Shown: positions 51,701 to 59,399 of the stretch, piece after piece
How positions within the stretch are numbered: position 1 is the first letter of the stretch
Layout: each line of letters opens with the position of its first letter
DNA from: Branchiibius hedensis
GTDB taxonomy: Bacteria > Actinomycetota > Actinomycetes > Actinomycetales > Dermatophilaceae
Direction of reading: 5' to 3'
Length of the DNA stretch: 64,000 nucleotides
NCBI RefSeq assembly: GCF_900108585.1
Contig: NZ_UESZ01000001.1
Span: 2,418,001-2,482,000, forward strand
Notes under the pieces: generated by a model
Databases searched by the model: none
Told to the model about the DNA's origin: nothing
The model's input: only the letters and a program-made list of their open reading frames with translations
Program-made: the position numbers and the translations under genes

Positions 51701-52093
51701 TCAGATCTCGTCCAACGGCTGCAGCTCGGCAAATTCGAGGGTGACCTCGCCAGCAGTGAGCGTCAGTGTGTTCTCCCCCACGGTGAAAGCTGCGCCGCTG
51801 GTCAGCAACTGGTTGAACCAGTCGTCCTGGGCCATCAACTCTTCGCTGCACGCCATCCGCGTCGAGATCGCCGGTCCCGACCACGCCAGGTTGCCATCGG
51901 TGACCGCGACCGGTCCGCTGTAATTGTTGCATCCAGGCCGGGCGGCCAACCGGCCGTCCTCGAACGACAGCGAGATGCTGCTGTCAGCGACAAGGTCGTG
52001 CCCGGTGACGGTGCTGCTCACGAAGGAGCGGCCGTTCAGTTGACCGACGACGTCGGCGGTCGGCTCTTCATACGGTTGGAATCCATCAGTCAT
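51701..52093 (-). CDS. META-domain protein without signal peptide
   Basis: The 130-aa protein consists of a META/HslJ-like beta domain: LNGRSFVSSTVTGHDLV, ISLSFEDGRLAARPGCNNYSG read as SLSFEDGRL and PGCNNYSG, MACSEELMAQDDWF, and a last strand LTLTAGEVTLEF. The domain is linked to heat-shock or envelope stress proteins of unclear activity. It lacks a secretion signal, unlike its upstream paralogue (52129-52596), with which it shares the order of motifs. Confidence 0.8.
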   Translation of the reverse strand: MTDGFQPYEEPTADVVGQLNGRSFVSSTVTGHDLVADSSISLSFEDGRLAARPGCNNYSGPVAVTDGNLAWSGPAISTRMACSEELMAQDDWFNQLLTSGAAFTVGENTLTLTAGEVTLEFAELQPLDEI

Positions 52094-52128
52094 AGCTGCA
52101 GTCTCCTCCGCGCACGATGCGCCCGCAG

Positions 52129-52596
52129 CTACTTCGAGGAGGTCGTCGAGGACGCCGGGCCCATCAGGATCGTGAGGTCGTCATGAGTCAACGTCATGAC
52201 GTCGCCGGACAGAGTGGGCGAGACGCCAGTGGTAAACGTCTCGAGCAGCCATTTGTCCTGGGCGTCCTTGCCGTCGCCGCACGCCATCATCGTCTGCATC
52301 GGGTGGCCGCTGAATTTCAGCACCCCGTCGCTGATCGTGGCCGCCCCGTTCATCGTGTTGCAGCCACCGTTCAGGGACAGGTTCCCGTCCGTCACCTGCA
52401 ACGTGATCGCGGTGCCACTCACCAGATCGTGACCCTTGACCGAGGTCGAGACGAAGGACTTGCCGTTGAGTGAATCCACGGACGTCACCGGCGTCGGGCT
52501 CCCCGAGGAACCCGAGGAACCCGAGGATCCCCCGCTGCCACACCCGGCCAATGCCACCACCGCAATCGCCACTACCGCCACTCTGCGCATAACCAT
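52129..52596 (-). CDS. META-domain lipoprotein
   Basis: This 155-aa protein has a lipoprotein signal peptide (VAVVAIAVVALAGC), a Gly/Ser linker and a META domain with LNGKSFVSTSVKGHDLV, GGCNTMNGAATI and MMACGDGKDAQDKW. It is a paralogue of the next gene downstream, with the same motif order. It lies 4 bp after the serine protease stop, so it is probably co-transcribed from that gene. Confidence 0.85.
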   Translation of the reverse strand: MVMRRVAVVAIAVVALAGCGSGGSSGSSGSSGSPTPVTSVDSLNGKSFVSTSVKGHDLVSGTAITLQVTDGNLSLNGGCNTMNGAATISDGVLKFSGHPMQTMMACGDGKDAQDKWLLETFTTGVSPTLSGDVMTLTHDDLTILMGPASSTTSSK

Positions 52597-52600
52597 CCCC

Positions 52601-53692
52601 CTAGTCCGCCTGTCCGACCGTTACCGACACAGTGTGCGACCCGCCGTCGCGCGTAAACTCGACTTTCACCGAATCCCCTGGCGTCGCGTGCAATTCCAGG
52701 GCGTTCAGATCGTCCACCGAGCGCACGGCCTGGCCGCCGATCGTCGTGATCACGTCACCAGGGCGCAGATCAGCGTCCGCCGCAGGACCGGTCACTGCCT
52801 GCACGAAGAGCCCCGGTGGCAGCCCGTACTGCCGAGCCAACGCCGCCGTCACCTCGGCGACCTGCAGGCCGAGCGTCGGGTGCCGGACCGTCCCTGTGGC
52901 GATCATCTCCGAGGCCAACGGCGCGAAAAGGCTTGACGGGATTGCGAATCCAAGACCGACGCTGCCGCCCTCGCCGCCGGGTGCCGCTCCCGCGGAGTTG
53001 ATGCCGACCAGTTGCCGGGAACAGTTGACCAGCGCTCCGCCACTGTTGCCCGGGTTGATCGAGGCATCGGTCTGCACGGCCCCGACGAGGTGGTGGGTCG
53101 CCCCTGACTCCGAGGGCACCCGCACGTACCGATCGGTCGCGCTCACGATCCCCGAGGTCACGGTTGAGGTGAGTCCCAGCGGAGCGCCGAGCGCGACCAC
53201 CGGTTGCCCGACGACCAGGTCACCGGTGGAGCCGACGCTGATCGCACGCGCGTTCGACGACGGATCCTGCGCCGTCACCACCGCCAGATCAGTCAGCGGA
53301 TCGCGACCGACGAGCGTCGCGGCGCTGGAATGCCCATCGGCGTACGTCACCCTGATCTGACCCGGTTGCCCCTGCGGGGCGATCACGTGATCGTTGGTGA
53401 TGATGTAGTCCCGCCCCCGCGGGACGCCCTGGACTGAGCCGGCGCCGTCGATCGGTGTACGCACGACGACGCCCGATCCCGTGCCGGACGCGGACGGGCC
53501 GCTCACGGATAACGTCACCACCGATGGCAGTACGTCGCGCGCCACCTTGGGCACGTCGCAACCGGTGAGGTTCGTGCCCGGCGAGCGATGGGTCAATGCC
53601 CACAGGGCCCACACCGCCAGGCCACCCAGCAGGCCGGCGGCGAACGCCACCGCAACGACCACGCCACCGACCCGGGTGATGGAGGCGCGCAT
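52601..53692 (-). CDS. HtrA/DegP-like membrane-anchored serine protease with PDZ domain
   Basis: This 363-aa protein has one N-terminal membrane helix (about 9-33). The trypsin-like domain carries the catalytic triad His102 (TNDHVIAP), Asp135 (DPLTDLAVV) and Ser217 (NPGNSGGALV). A PDZ domain covers about 270-360 (LGLQVAEVT, GDVITTIGGQAV). It degrades or refolds damaged extracytoplasmic proteins. Co-transcription with META-domain genes suggests an envelope-stress unit. Confidence 0.9.
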   Translation of the reverse strand: MRASITRVGGVVVAVAFAAGLLGGLAVWALWALTHRSPGTNLTGCDVPKVARDVLPSVVTLSVSGPSASGTGSGVVVRTPIDGAGSVQGVPRGRDYIITNDHVIAPQGQPGQIRVTYADGHSSAATLVGRDPLTDLAVVTAQDPSSNARAISVGSTGDLVVGQPVVALGAPLGLTSTVTSGIVSATDRYVRVPSESGATHHLVGAVQTDASINPGNSGGALVNCSRQLVGINSAGAAPGGEGGSVGLGFAIPSSLFAPLASEMIATGTVRHPTLGLQVAEVTAALARQYGLPPGLFVQAVTGPAADADLRPGDVITTIGGQAVRSVDDLNALELHATPGDSVKVEFTRDGGSHTVSVTVGQAD

Positions 53693-53700
53693 AGAACGCA

Positions 53701-53734
53701 GTCTGCCCTCCTCCGGAGCTGGAGGAGGGCAGAC
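53701..53734 (-). terminator. Strong hairpin terminator after phoH
   Basis: A perfect 14-bp stem, GTCTGCCCTCCTCC (53701-53714) with GGAGGAGGGCAGAC (53721-53734) and loop GGAGCT, lies 11 bp past the phoH stop and 8 bp before the htrA-like start. It separates the two transcription units on the minus strand. Confidence 0.8.
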
Positions 53735-53745
53735 TCGCGCAGGTG

Positions 53746-55053
53746 CTACGCGTCAGGACCTTCCAGCATGTCGGTGACCAGCGCCGCAATGGGACTGCGC
53801 TCGCTGCGGTGCAGCGTGACGTGCGCGAAGAGCGGATGACCCTTCAACTTCTCGATCACCGCGGCGACCCCGTCGTGTCGGCCGACCCGCAGGTTGTCGC
53901 GCTGCGCGACGTCGTGGGTGAGCACGACCCGGGAGTTCTGCCCGATCCGCGACAGCACGGTCAGCAGCACATTGCGCTCCAACGACTGCGCCTCGTCCAC
54001 GATCACGAAGGCGTCGTGCAGCGAGCGACCCCGGATGTGGGTCAGCGGCAGCACTTCGAGCAGGTCGCGATCGACGACCTCTTCGACGACTTCGCGGGAC
54101 ACCACCGCGGACAGCGTGTCGAAGACCGCCTGCGCCCAAGGCCCCATCTTCTCGTTCTCGGTGCCGGGCAAGTAGCCCAGTTCCTGGCCGCCCACGGCGT
54201 ACAGCGGGCGGAAGACGATCACCTTGCTGTGCTGGCGGCGCTCCATCACCGACTCCAGACCGGCGCACAGCGCCAGCGCCGACTTACCGGTTCCGGCCCG
54301 GCCACCCAGGGAGATGATGCCCACGTCGGGGTCGAGCAGCAGGTCCAGCGCGATCCGCTGTTCGGCCGAGCGGCCGTGCAGACCGAAGGCGTCACGGTCG
54401 CCGCGGACCAGCCGCACCGACTTGTCCGGGGTGACCCGGCCCAGTGCCGAGCCGCGCGGGCCGAGGAGGACAACGCCTGTGTGGCAAGGCAATTCAGCCG
54501 CACTGGCCAGCTCGAGCCGCCCCTCGTCGTACAGGCTGCCCATTTCGGCGTCTCCGACCTCGATCTCGGTGATGCCCGTCCACCCGGAGTCGACGGCCAA
54601 CTCGGCGCGGTACTCCTCGGCGTTCATCCCCACCGCAGACGCCTTGACCCGCATCGGCAGGTCCTTGCTGACCACGGTGACGTCGTGGCCCTCGTTCGCC
54701 AGGTTGCGCGCGACGGCCAGGATGCGGGTGTCGTTGTCGCCGAGCCGGAAACCGGAGGGCAGCGACTGCGGATCGGTGTGATTCAACTCGACGCGGAGTG
54801 TGCCGCCGTCGTTCAACGGCACCGGAGCGTCCAGGCGCCCGTGCTGCACGCGCAGATCGTCCAGGAACCGCAACGCGGAGCGGGCGAAGTAGCCCAACTC
54901 CGGGTGGTGCCGTTTGCCTTCCAATTCGGTCACCACGACCACGGGCAGCACGACTTCGTGTTCAGCGAAGCGGGTGAAAGCTCGTGGATCGGACAGCAGG
55001 ACCGAAGTGTCCAGGACGTAGGTGCGGCGGCCGGGCTGGGCGTTGATGCTCAT
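53746..55053 (-). CDS. phoH2: PhoH2-type protein: PIN ribonuclease domain fused to PhoH ATPase
   Basis: The 435-aa protein starts at ATG 55053 (GAGGGAG site). The N-terminal PIN domain (about 8-140) has [24 protein letters not shown] and [12 protein letters not shown]. The PhoH domain (about 215-430) has [10 protein letters not shown] (Walker A) and [11 protein letters not shown] (Walker B), and [14 protein letters not shown]. Related mycobacterial PhoH2 proteins unwind and cut RNA. The gene is preceded by a highly structured leader (55059-55211) that may hide the ribosome site, so expression may be RNA-controlled. Confidence 0.92.
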   Translation of the reverse strand: MSINAQPGRRTYVLDTSVLLSDPRAFTRFAEHEVVLPVVVVTELEGKRHHPELGYFARSALRFLDDLRVQHGRLDAPVPLNDGGTLRVELNHTDPQSLPSGFRLGDNDTRILAVARNLANEGHDVTVVSKDLPMRVKASAVGMNAEEYRAELAVDSGWTGITEIEVGDAEMGSLYDEGRLELASAAELPCHTGVVLLGPRGSALGRVTPDKSVRLVRGDRDAFGLHGRSAEQRIALDLLLDPDVGIISLGGRAGTGKSALALCAGLESVMERRQHSKVIVFRPLYAVGGQELGYLPGTENEKMGPWAQAVFDTLSAVVSREVVEEVVDRDLLEVLPLTHIRGRSLHDAFVIVDEAQSLERNVLLTVLSRIGQNSRVVLTHDVAQRDNLRVGRHDGVAAVIEKLKGHPLFAHVTLHRSERSPIAALVTDMLEGPDA

Positions 55054-55211
55054 ACACACTCCCTCGGCGCGCGGTTGGTAACCGCGCAATCACTTGCGGA
55101 ACAGTGACCGGATAAGCCCACCGAGGGCAACCGGCCCTCTGTTCCGCAGCCGAAGCAGCTGCATCCAGTGGGCCTTTCCGTTCGACCACGAAGGTGTGGT
55201 CGTGTTCGGAA
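55054..55211 (-). promoter_or_regulatory. Structured phoH leader, candidate cis-regulatory RNA
   Basis: Reading on the minus strand, a 10-bp helix pairs 55139-55148 with 55095-55104, and a second 6-bp helix pairs 55168-55173 (GCCCAC) with 55116-55121 (GTGGGC). These two cross, as in a pseudoknot. Local hairpins lie at 55134-55138/55124-55128 and 55176-55180...55207-55211 (with 55183-55189/55196-55202). A 19-nt hairpin GCGCGGTTACCAACCGCGC sits at 55069-55087, right before the ribosome site. CCCTCGG (55121-55127) can also pair with CCGAGGG of that site (55061-55067). I do not recognise an RNA family. The rest of the spacer to uppS (55212-55445) shows no gene. Confidence 0.5.
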
Positions 55212-55445
55212 CGCTACGGCAGACCGAGCGCGATTGTGCTCAGCCGCGCCCATCGGTGTGTGACGTTTCTGTTAACGGCGTACGGCGCGTGGCTGGCCAA
55301 TCGGATCAGCGGACTTCGCACTCGCGAACAACTTCCGCCATCGAGGTTGTCCCGACCGCGTAGTCAGTGCGAGTCCTCACCTTTCGGGGCTAACCTGAGG
55401 GGCGGGCGACGGCCCAACTTACGGAACCGTTAGGAATCAGGAGCG

Positions 55446-56210
55446 ATGGTGCGGATCAGCGATGTGCTGTACGGCGTGTACGAGCGCCGTCTGGCCCGCG
55501 ACCTGCCCAAGGACAACCTGCCCCGCCACGTCGGCGTGATGCTCGATGGCAACCGTCGCTGGGCCAAAGCCCGTGGCGCCGACACAGCCAGCGGCCACCA
55601 GGCCGGCGCCGACAACATCGAACCGCTGCTCACCTGGTGCGAAGAGGTCGGCGTCGAGGTCGTGACCTTGTGGCTGCTCTCCACCGACAACCTGTCCCGT
55701 CCCGAACGGGAGTTGCGCCCGCTGCTGGGCATCATCGAGTCAGTCGTGACGGACCTCGCCGCGGCACAACGGTGGCGCATCAACCCCGTCGGCGCGCTCG
55801 ACATGTTGCCCGAAAGCACCGCGAACGTGCTGAAGCAGGCCGCCGAGGACACCTCGGATGTCACCGGCCTTTTGGTCAACGTCGCCGTCCCCTACGGCGG
55901 GCGACGAGAAATCGCCGACGCCGTACGTTCCATGCTCCTGGAGCACGCCGCCAAGGGCGCGTCCATCGAGGAGTTGGCCGCTGACCTGGACGTCGATCAC
56001 ATCGCCCAGCATCTGTACACGAAAGGCCAGCCGGATCCGGATCTGGTCATCCGCACCTCCGGTGAACAACGCCTGGGGGGCTTCTTGCTGTGGCAGAGCG
56101 CGCACAGCGAGTTCTATTTCTGCGAGGCCTACTGGCCCGATTTTCGTCGGGTCGACTTCTTGCGAGCGCTGCGGGCGTACGCCGAGCGCGACCGCCGGTT
56201 CGGATCCTGA
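55446..56210 (+). CDS. uppS: Isoprenyl (cis-prenyl) diphosphate synthase
   Basis: This 254-aa cis-prenyltransferase has RHVGVMLDGNRRWA (catalytic Asp and diphosphate-binding), LWLLSTDNLSRP, and near the C-terminus PDPDLVIRTSGEQRLGGFLL and SEFYFCEAYWPDF, all family hallmarks. It condenses isopentenyl diphosphate with an allylic primer to make decaprenyl/undecaprenyl-type lipid carriers or a short Z-product for cell-wall synthesis. It has the same neighbourhood as mycobacterial Rv1086 (hemolysin III gene and mca close by). Confidence 0.93.
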   Translation: MVRISDVLYGVYERRLARDLPKDNLPRHVGVMLDGNRRWAKARGADTASGHQAGADNIEPLLTWCEEVGVEVVTLWLLSTDNLSRPERELRPLLGIIESVVTDLAAAQRWRINPVGALDMLPESTANVLKQAAEDTSDVTGLLVNVAVPYGGRREIADAVRSMLLEHAAKGASIEELAADLDVDHIAQHLYTKGQPDPDLVIRTSGEQRLGGFLLWQSAHSEFYFCEAYWPDFRRVDFLRALRAYAERDRRFGS

Positions 56211-56219
56211 GGTAGCACC

Positions 56220-57005
56220 ATGAACATGCCCAACCTGCCCGATATACCGAGTCTTTCCGAGATGAGAGACGGCGTCCGCGACGGCATGGCCGAGGTCCGC
56301 GAAAGCATTTCCGACGCCCGGCAGGACGCCAAGGCGCTGCTCGCGGCGGTCAAACCGAAGCTGCGCGGCTGGCTGCACCTGGTGATGGCGCCGCTGGCCC
56401 TGATCGCCGGCATCGTCCTGATCGCGACGTCGGACACGACCAGCGGGCGGGTCGGTGCGATCGTCTTCACCATTACCGCCGTACTGCTGTTCGGCACGTC
56501 GGCGGTCTACCACCGCGGCACCTGGAGCCCCGGCACCGCGATGACCTTGCGCCGGATGGACCACGCGAACATCTTCCTGATCATCGCCGGCACCTATACC
56601 CCGTTCGCGCTGACGCTGCTGCCGGCCGCTGAGGCCCGTTCGTTGTTGATCATCGTGTGGACCGGCGCCATCCTGGGCGTCTGCTTCCGGGTCTTCTGGA
56701 CCGGTGCACCGCGATGGCTCTATGTGCCGGTCTACCTGGCGCTGGGCTGGGTCGCGGTGTTCTACGTCAAGCCGATGCTGCACGGCGGCGGCCCGGCCGT
56801 GCTGACGTTGATCATCACCGGCGGCGCGCTCTACACGATCGGCGCGATCATCTACGGCACCAAGCGGCCGAACCCCTCACCGCGCTGGTTCGGCTTCCAC
56901 GAGATCTTCCACACCTTCACGATCCTGGCGTTCGTGGTGCATTACGTCGCGGCGTCGATGGCCATCTACGGTCACGACGTGACTGCGACGACGCTGGCGC
57001 ACTGA
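56220..57005 (+). CDS. Hemolysin III / PAQR-family membrane protein
   Basis: The 261-aa protein has seven predicted membrane helices after a charged N-terminal 60 residues. CREST-superfamily signatures are present: FGTSAVYHRGTW, RRMDHANIFLIIAGTYTPF and FHEIFHTFTILAFVVHY with metal-binding histidines. The family is named after a Bacillus hemolysin, but its bacterial function is unclear. It follows uppS by 9 bp and is probably co-transcribed. Confidence 0.9.
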   Translation: MNMPNLPDIPSLSEMRDGVRDGMAEVRESISDARQDAKALLAAVKPKLRGWLHLVMAPLALIAGIVLIATSDTTSGRVGAIVFTITAVLLFGTSAVYHRGTWSPGTAMTLRRMDHANIFLIIAGTYTPFALTLLPAAEARSLLIIVWTGAILGVCFRVFWTGAPRWLYVPVYLALGWVAVFYVKPMLHGGGPAVLTLIITGGALYTIGAIIYGTKRPNPSPRWFGFHEIFHTFTILAFVVHYVAASMAIYGHDVTATTLAH

Positions 57006-57009
57006 GCCG

Positions 57010-57267
57010 CTACTTCTGCTCTTCCTCGCCCTTTTCCTCCAGGCGTTCCTCGTCCAATTCGATGGCCGCCTGCCGCTCGGACTCGCCGGTCTCTTCGGAT
57101 AACTGGACTGCTTCGCGGTCCCGGGCCTCGTCGGCTGCGGAGTAGCGCACCTTCCGCAGTCGGTTGTTCATGCTGCGGAAGAGCAGCCAACACGCCAGGG
57201 CCAGCGCGAACAGGATGATGAAACCCCAAATGCCGGCCGTCGTGGAGACGTTCTCGTCGCCGCCCAT
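57010..57267 (-). CDS. Small single-pass membrane protein downstream of mca
   Basis: This 85-aa protein starts at ATG 57267, overlapping the mca stop by 1 nt. It has one transmembrane helix (GIWGFIILFALALACWLLF) and a long charged, Glu-rich helix (EETGESERQAAIELDEERLEE). It corresponds in position and layout to the mycobacterial gene next to mca (Rv1083-like). Function unknown; coupled translation with mca suggests a link to thiol metabolism or simply co-expression. Confidence 0.75.
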   Translation of the reverse strand: MGGDENVSTTAGIWGFIILFALALACWLLFRSMNNRLRKVRYSAADEARDREAVQLSEETGESERQAAIELDEERLEEKGEEEQK

Positions 57268-58256
57268 CAGCCGACCCGCAGGTTCTCGGGCAGCGTCGTC
57301 TCGCGGATGTCGTCGACCACCAGATCCAGCGATCCCTTGCTCGCCAGGGCGTCCGCCGTGGCCGGGTCGATCCCGGCAAACAGATCGTCCTCCTCCGCCG
57401 GGACCGGCAAGTACGACGCCGCCAACTCCCACTCCTCCGTCGGCCAGATCTTGGCCTGCTCCGCCGGCGAGAGAGCGAAGAACGAACCGTCCGGGTCGAT
57501 CTGGGTGGCGTGGGCCAGCAGCGCCTGCTCCCGGACGCCGAAGTAGTCGCCGACGTTGACGCGGGTGGTGATCCGCGGCGGTGGGGTGCCCTCCCAGCGC
57601 TTCATCCAGTCCCCGAAGGGCGACTCACCGTCCCGTTCCAGCAGTGCCTCGTGCATGGCCAACATCTTCTCCCGGGAGAAGCCGCGGTCGTAGTACAGCT
57701 TCAGCGGCTGCCAGGCCGGACCGGTCTGCGGGTACGCCGTGGGGTCACCCGCCGCCTGGAACGCCGCCACCGACACGACGTGGGTCATGATGTGGTCCGG
57801 GTGCGGATAGCCGCCGTTCTCGTCGTACGTCGTCATCACGTGCGGGCGGAACTCGCGGATCACCCGTAACAGGGCCGGGACGGTCACCTGCAAAGGCTCC
57901 AAGCCGAAGCTGCCCGTCGGAAGGGGCGGTCGCGGATCGCCCTCCGGCAGACCGGAGTCGACGAAACCCAGCCAGGTGTGCTCGATCCCGAGGATCTGGG
58001 CCGCCTTGGCCATCTCGTGTCGGCGGAACTCGGCCATATCCCGCTTGACCTCGGGATTGTCGGCCAGTTTGGGGTTCAGGATGTCGCCGCGCTCGCCACC
58101 GGTGCAGGACACGACCATCACCCGATGGCCGGCCGCGGTGTATTTGGCCACCGTCGCCGAACCCTTGCTGGATTCGTCATCGGGGTGGGCGTGGACCGCG
58201 AGCAGGCGAAGGCTGCTGCGGTCCTCATTGAGGGCGGTCTGATCCGAGCCAGTCAC
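57267..58256 (-). CDS. mca: Mycothiol S-conjugate amidase
   Basis: This 329-aa zinc amidase of the MshB/PIG-L family has AVHAHPDDESSKG (metal-binding His-Asp-Asp), HTWLGFVDSGLPEGDP, MTTYDENGGYPHPDH, and a C-terminal region typical of Mca rather than MshB (REQALLAHATQIDPDGSFF). It cleaves mycothiol adducts of toxins and drugs, releasing a mercapturic acid for export. It is diagnostic of mycothiol-using actinobacteria. The start GTG 58256 is close to the divergent DUF4307 gene. Confidence 0.95.
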   Translation of the reverse strand: MTGSDQTALNEDRSSLRLLAVHAHPDDESSKGSATVAKYTAAGHRVMVVSCTGGERGDILNPKLADNPEVKRDMAEFRRHEMAKAAQILGIEHTWLGFVDSGLPEGDPRPPLPTGSFGLEPLQVTVPALLRVIREFRPHVMTTYDENGGYPHPDHIMTHVVSVAAFQAAGDPTAYPQTGPAWQPLKLYYDRGFSREKMLAMHEALLERDGESPFGDWMKRWEGTPPPRITTRVNVGDYFGVREQALLAHATQIDPDGSFFALSPAEQAKIWPTEEWELAASYLPVPAEEDDLFAGIDPATADALASKGSLDLVVDDIRETTLPENLRVG

Positions 58257-58276
58257 GCGCTCTATTGTCTCATTCC

Positions 58277-58639
58277 ATGGCCCTGCCCCGACCCGCCCCC
58301 GGCACCGGTAAGTGGTGGGTGGTCGGCACCATCGGCATCACCCTCGGTGTCATCGCCGCGATCTGGTTCGGGCTATCAGCGACCAGCGGCCTGGCGTGGT
58401 CCGATGCGGGACACAACGTGGTGAGTGACGCCCGGGTCGATGTCATCTTCGATGTCACCAACCAGGACGGAAAACCGGTCCGGTGCACGCTGGAAGCATT
58501 GGACAACAATCACGGGCAGGTCGGCGTACTCCAAGTGGATCTGCCAGCCAGCACCCTGACCACGACGCGCTACACGCGCACGATCGCCACGGTCTCCCGC
58601 GCAGTGGCGGCCACAGTGGACTCCTGCACCTATCGCTGA
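58277..58639 (+). CDS. DUF4307 single-pass membrane protein
   Basis: This 120-aa protein starts at ATG 58277. One membrane helix (WWVVGTIGITLGVIAAIWFG) is followed by an extracytoplasmic beta domain (VDVIFDVTNQDGKPVRCTLEAL, read in two parts VDVIFDVTNQDGKP and RCTLEALDNNHGQVG). It matches the DUF4307 family between greA and mca in actinobacteria (Rv1081c-like). Function unknown. It is divergent from mca and codirectional with greA. Confidence 0.85.
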   Translation: MALPRPAPGTGKWWVVGTIGITLGVIAAIWFGLSATSGLAWSDAGHNVVSDARVDVIFDVTNQDGKPVRCTLEALDNNHGQVGVLQVDLPASTLTTTRYTRTIATVSRAVAATVDSCTYR

Positions 58640-58690
58640 ATCGCTGTGACCCAGGTCACCTGATTGCCGGGCGCGACGACCGCGGTCGTT

Positions 58691-58799
58691 TATAATGAAG
58701 GTTCTTGCACGAACGGGTCTGGACCTGCAGACCGGCCGCGCATCCTGGGAATGTCCCAGCAAGCGGCGACCCGCGGGTCCGGGCCTACCTTTTTTGTCT
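58691..58799 (+). promoter_or_regulatory. greA promoter and attenuator-like leader
   Basis: A consensus -10 box TATAAT lies at 58691-58696; no good -35 is seen at normal distance. The leader then holds GGTCT/AGACC (58716-58733), a perfect hairpin CTGGGA-ATG-TCCCAG (58745-58759) and a GC-rich stem (about 58765-58785) followed by TTTTTT at 58790-58795. That is the form of an intrinsic terminator, ending about 20 nt before the greA ribosome site GGAGGAG. It may produce early-terminated transcripts and attenuate greA. Confidence 0.5.
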
Positions 58800-58822
58800 T
58801 ACACCAGTTGGAGGAGATCGAC

Positions 58823-59311
58823 GTGACCAGCACTGACACCGGCACGACGTTCCTGACTCAGGACGCATTCGACCGTTTGAAGGCAGAGCACGACCAGCTC
58901 ACGACCACCGGTCGCAGCGAGATCGCCGCCAAGATCGAAGAGGCTCGCCAGGAAGGCGACCTGAAGGAGAACGGCGGCTACCACGCGGCGAAGGAGGAGC
59001 AGGGCAAGATGGAGGCCCGCATCCGCACCCTCGAGGAGCTGCTGCGAAACGCCACCGTCGGCGAGGCCCCGAAGGCCGACGGCACCGTCCACCCGGGCAT
59101 GGTGGTCAAGGCCGAGATCTTCGGCGAGGAGGAGAGCTTCCTGCTCGGCAGCCGTGAAGGCGCCGCCGACGACCTGACCGTCTACAGCGAGAAGTCACCG
59201 CTGGGTGCAGCCATCCTTGACCAGAAGGTCGGCTCGACGGTCAGCTACGAGGCCCCGAACGGCAAGACCATCGAGGTCAAGATCGTGTCCGCGAGCCCCT
59301 ACCAGGGCTGA
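58823..59311 (+). CDS. greA: Transcription elongation factor GreA
   Basis: The 162-aa protein starts at GTG 58823 after GGAGGAG. It has the N-terminal coiled coil ([44 protein letters not shown]) whose tip acidic residues (Asp-Leu-Lys-Glu-Asn) act in the RNA polymerase secondary channel, and a C-terminal FKBP-like domain ([19 protein letters not shown] read in part). It stimulates cleavage of backtracked RNA. The long in-frame extension upstream to 58664 is leader and not translated. A bidirectional hairpin follows. Confidence 0.95.
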   Translation: MTSTDTGTTFLTQDAFDRLKAEHDQLTTTGRSEIAAKIEEARQEGDLKENGGYHAAKEEQGKMEARIRTLEELLRNATVGEAPKADGTVHPGMVVKAEIFGEEESFLLGSREGAADDLTVYSEKSPLGAAILDQKVGSTVSYEAPNGKTIEVKIVSASPYQG

Positions 59312-59328
59312 GCGCTGCCCACTTTTGT

Positions 59329-59371
59329 AGCGGTACTCACCCTCCACTTGCCTTTCCAGGTGAGTACCGCT
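59329..59371. terminator. Bidirectional terminator between greA and metB
   Basis: AGCGGTACTCACC (59329-59341) and GGTGAGTACCGCT (59359-59371) form a perfect 13-bp stem with a 17-nt loop between two convergent genes. TTTT precedes it on the + strand, useful for the minus-strand transcript. Confidence 0.75.
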
Positions 59372-59399
59372 GCGAAAGTCCTTGCTCCACGGTGCTGAA

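Noticed and set aside
53743-55107. 454-aa open frame on the + strand opposite phoH
   Set aside because: It is the antisense shadow of a strongly conserved PIN-PhoH gene, with His/Arg/Gln-rich composition and no recognisable domain.
55740-56783. 347-aa minus-strand frame across uppS and the hemolysin III gene
   Set aside because: It is antisense to two well-supported genes and rich in Gln, Asp and Gly without a domain.
58664-58822. N-terminal extension of GreA
   Set aside because: The extra 53 residues come from the hairpin-rich leader; GTG 58823 follows GGAGGAG and gives the usual GreA length.
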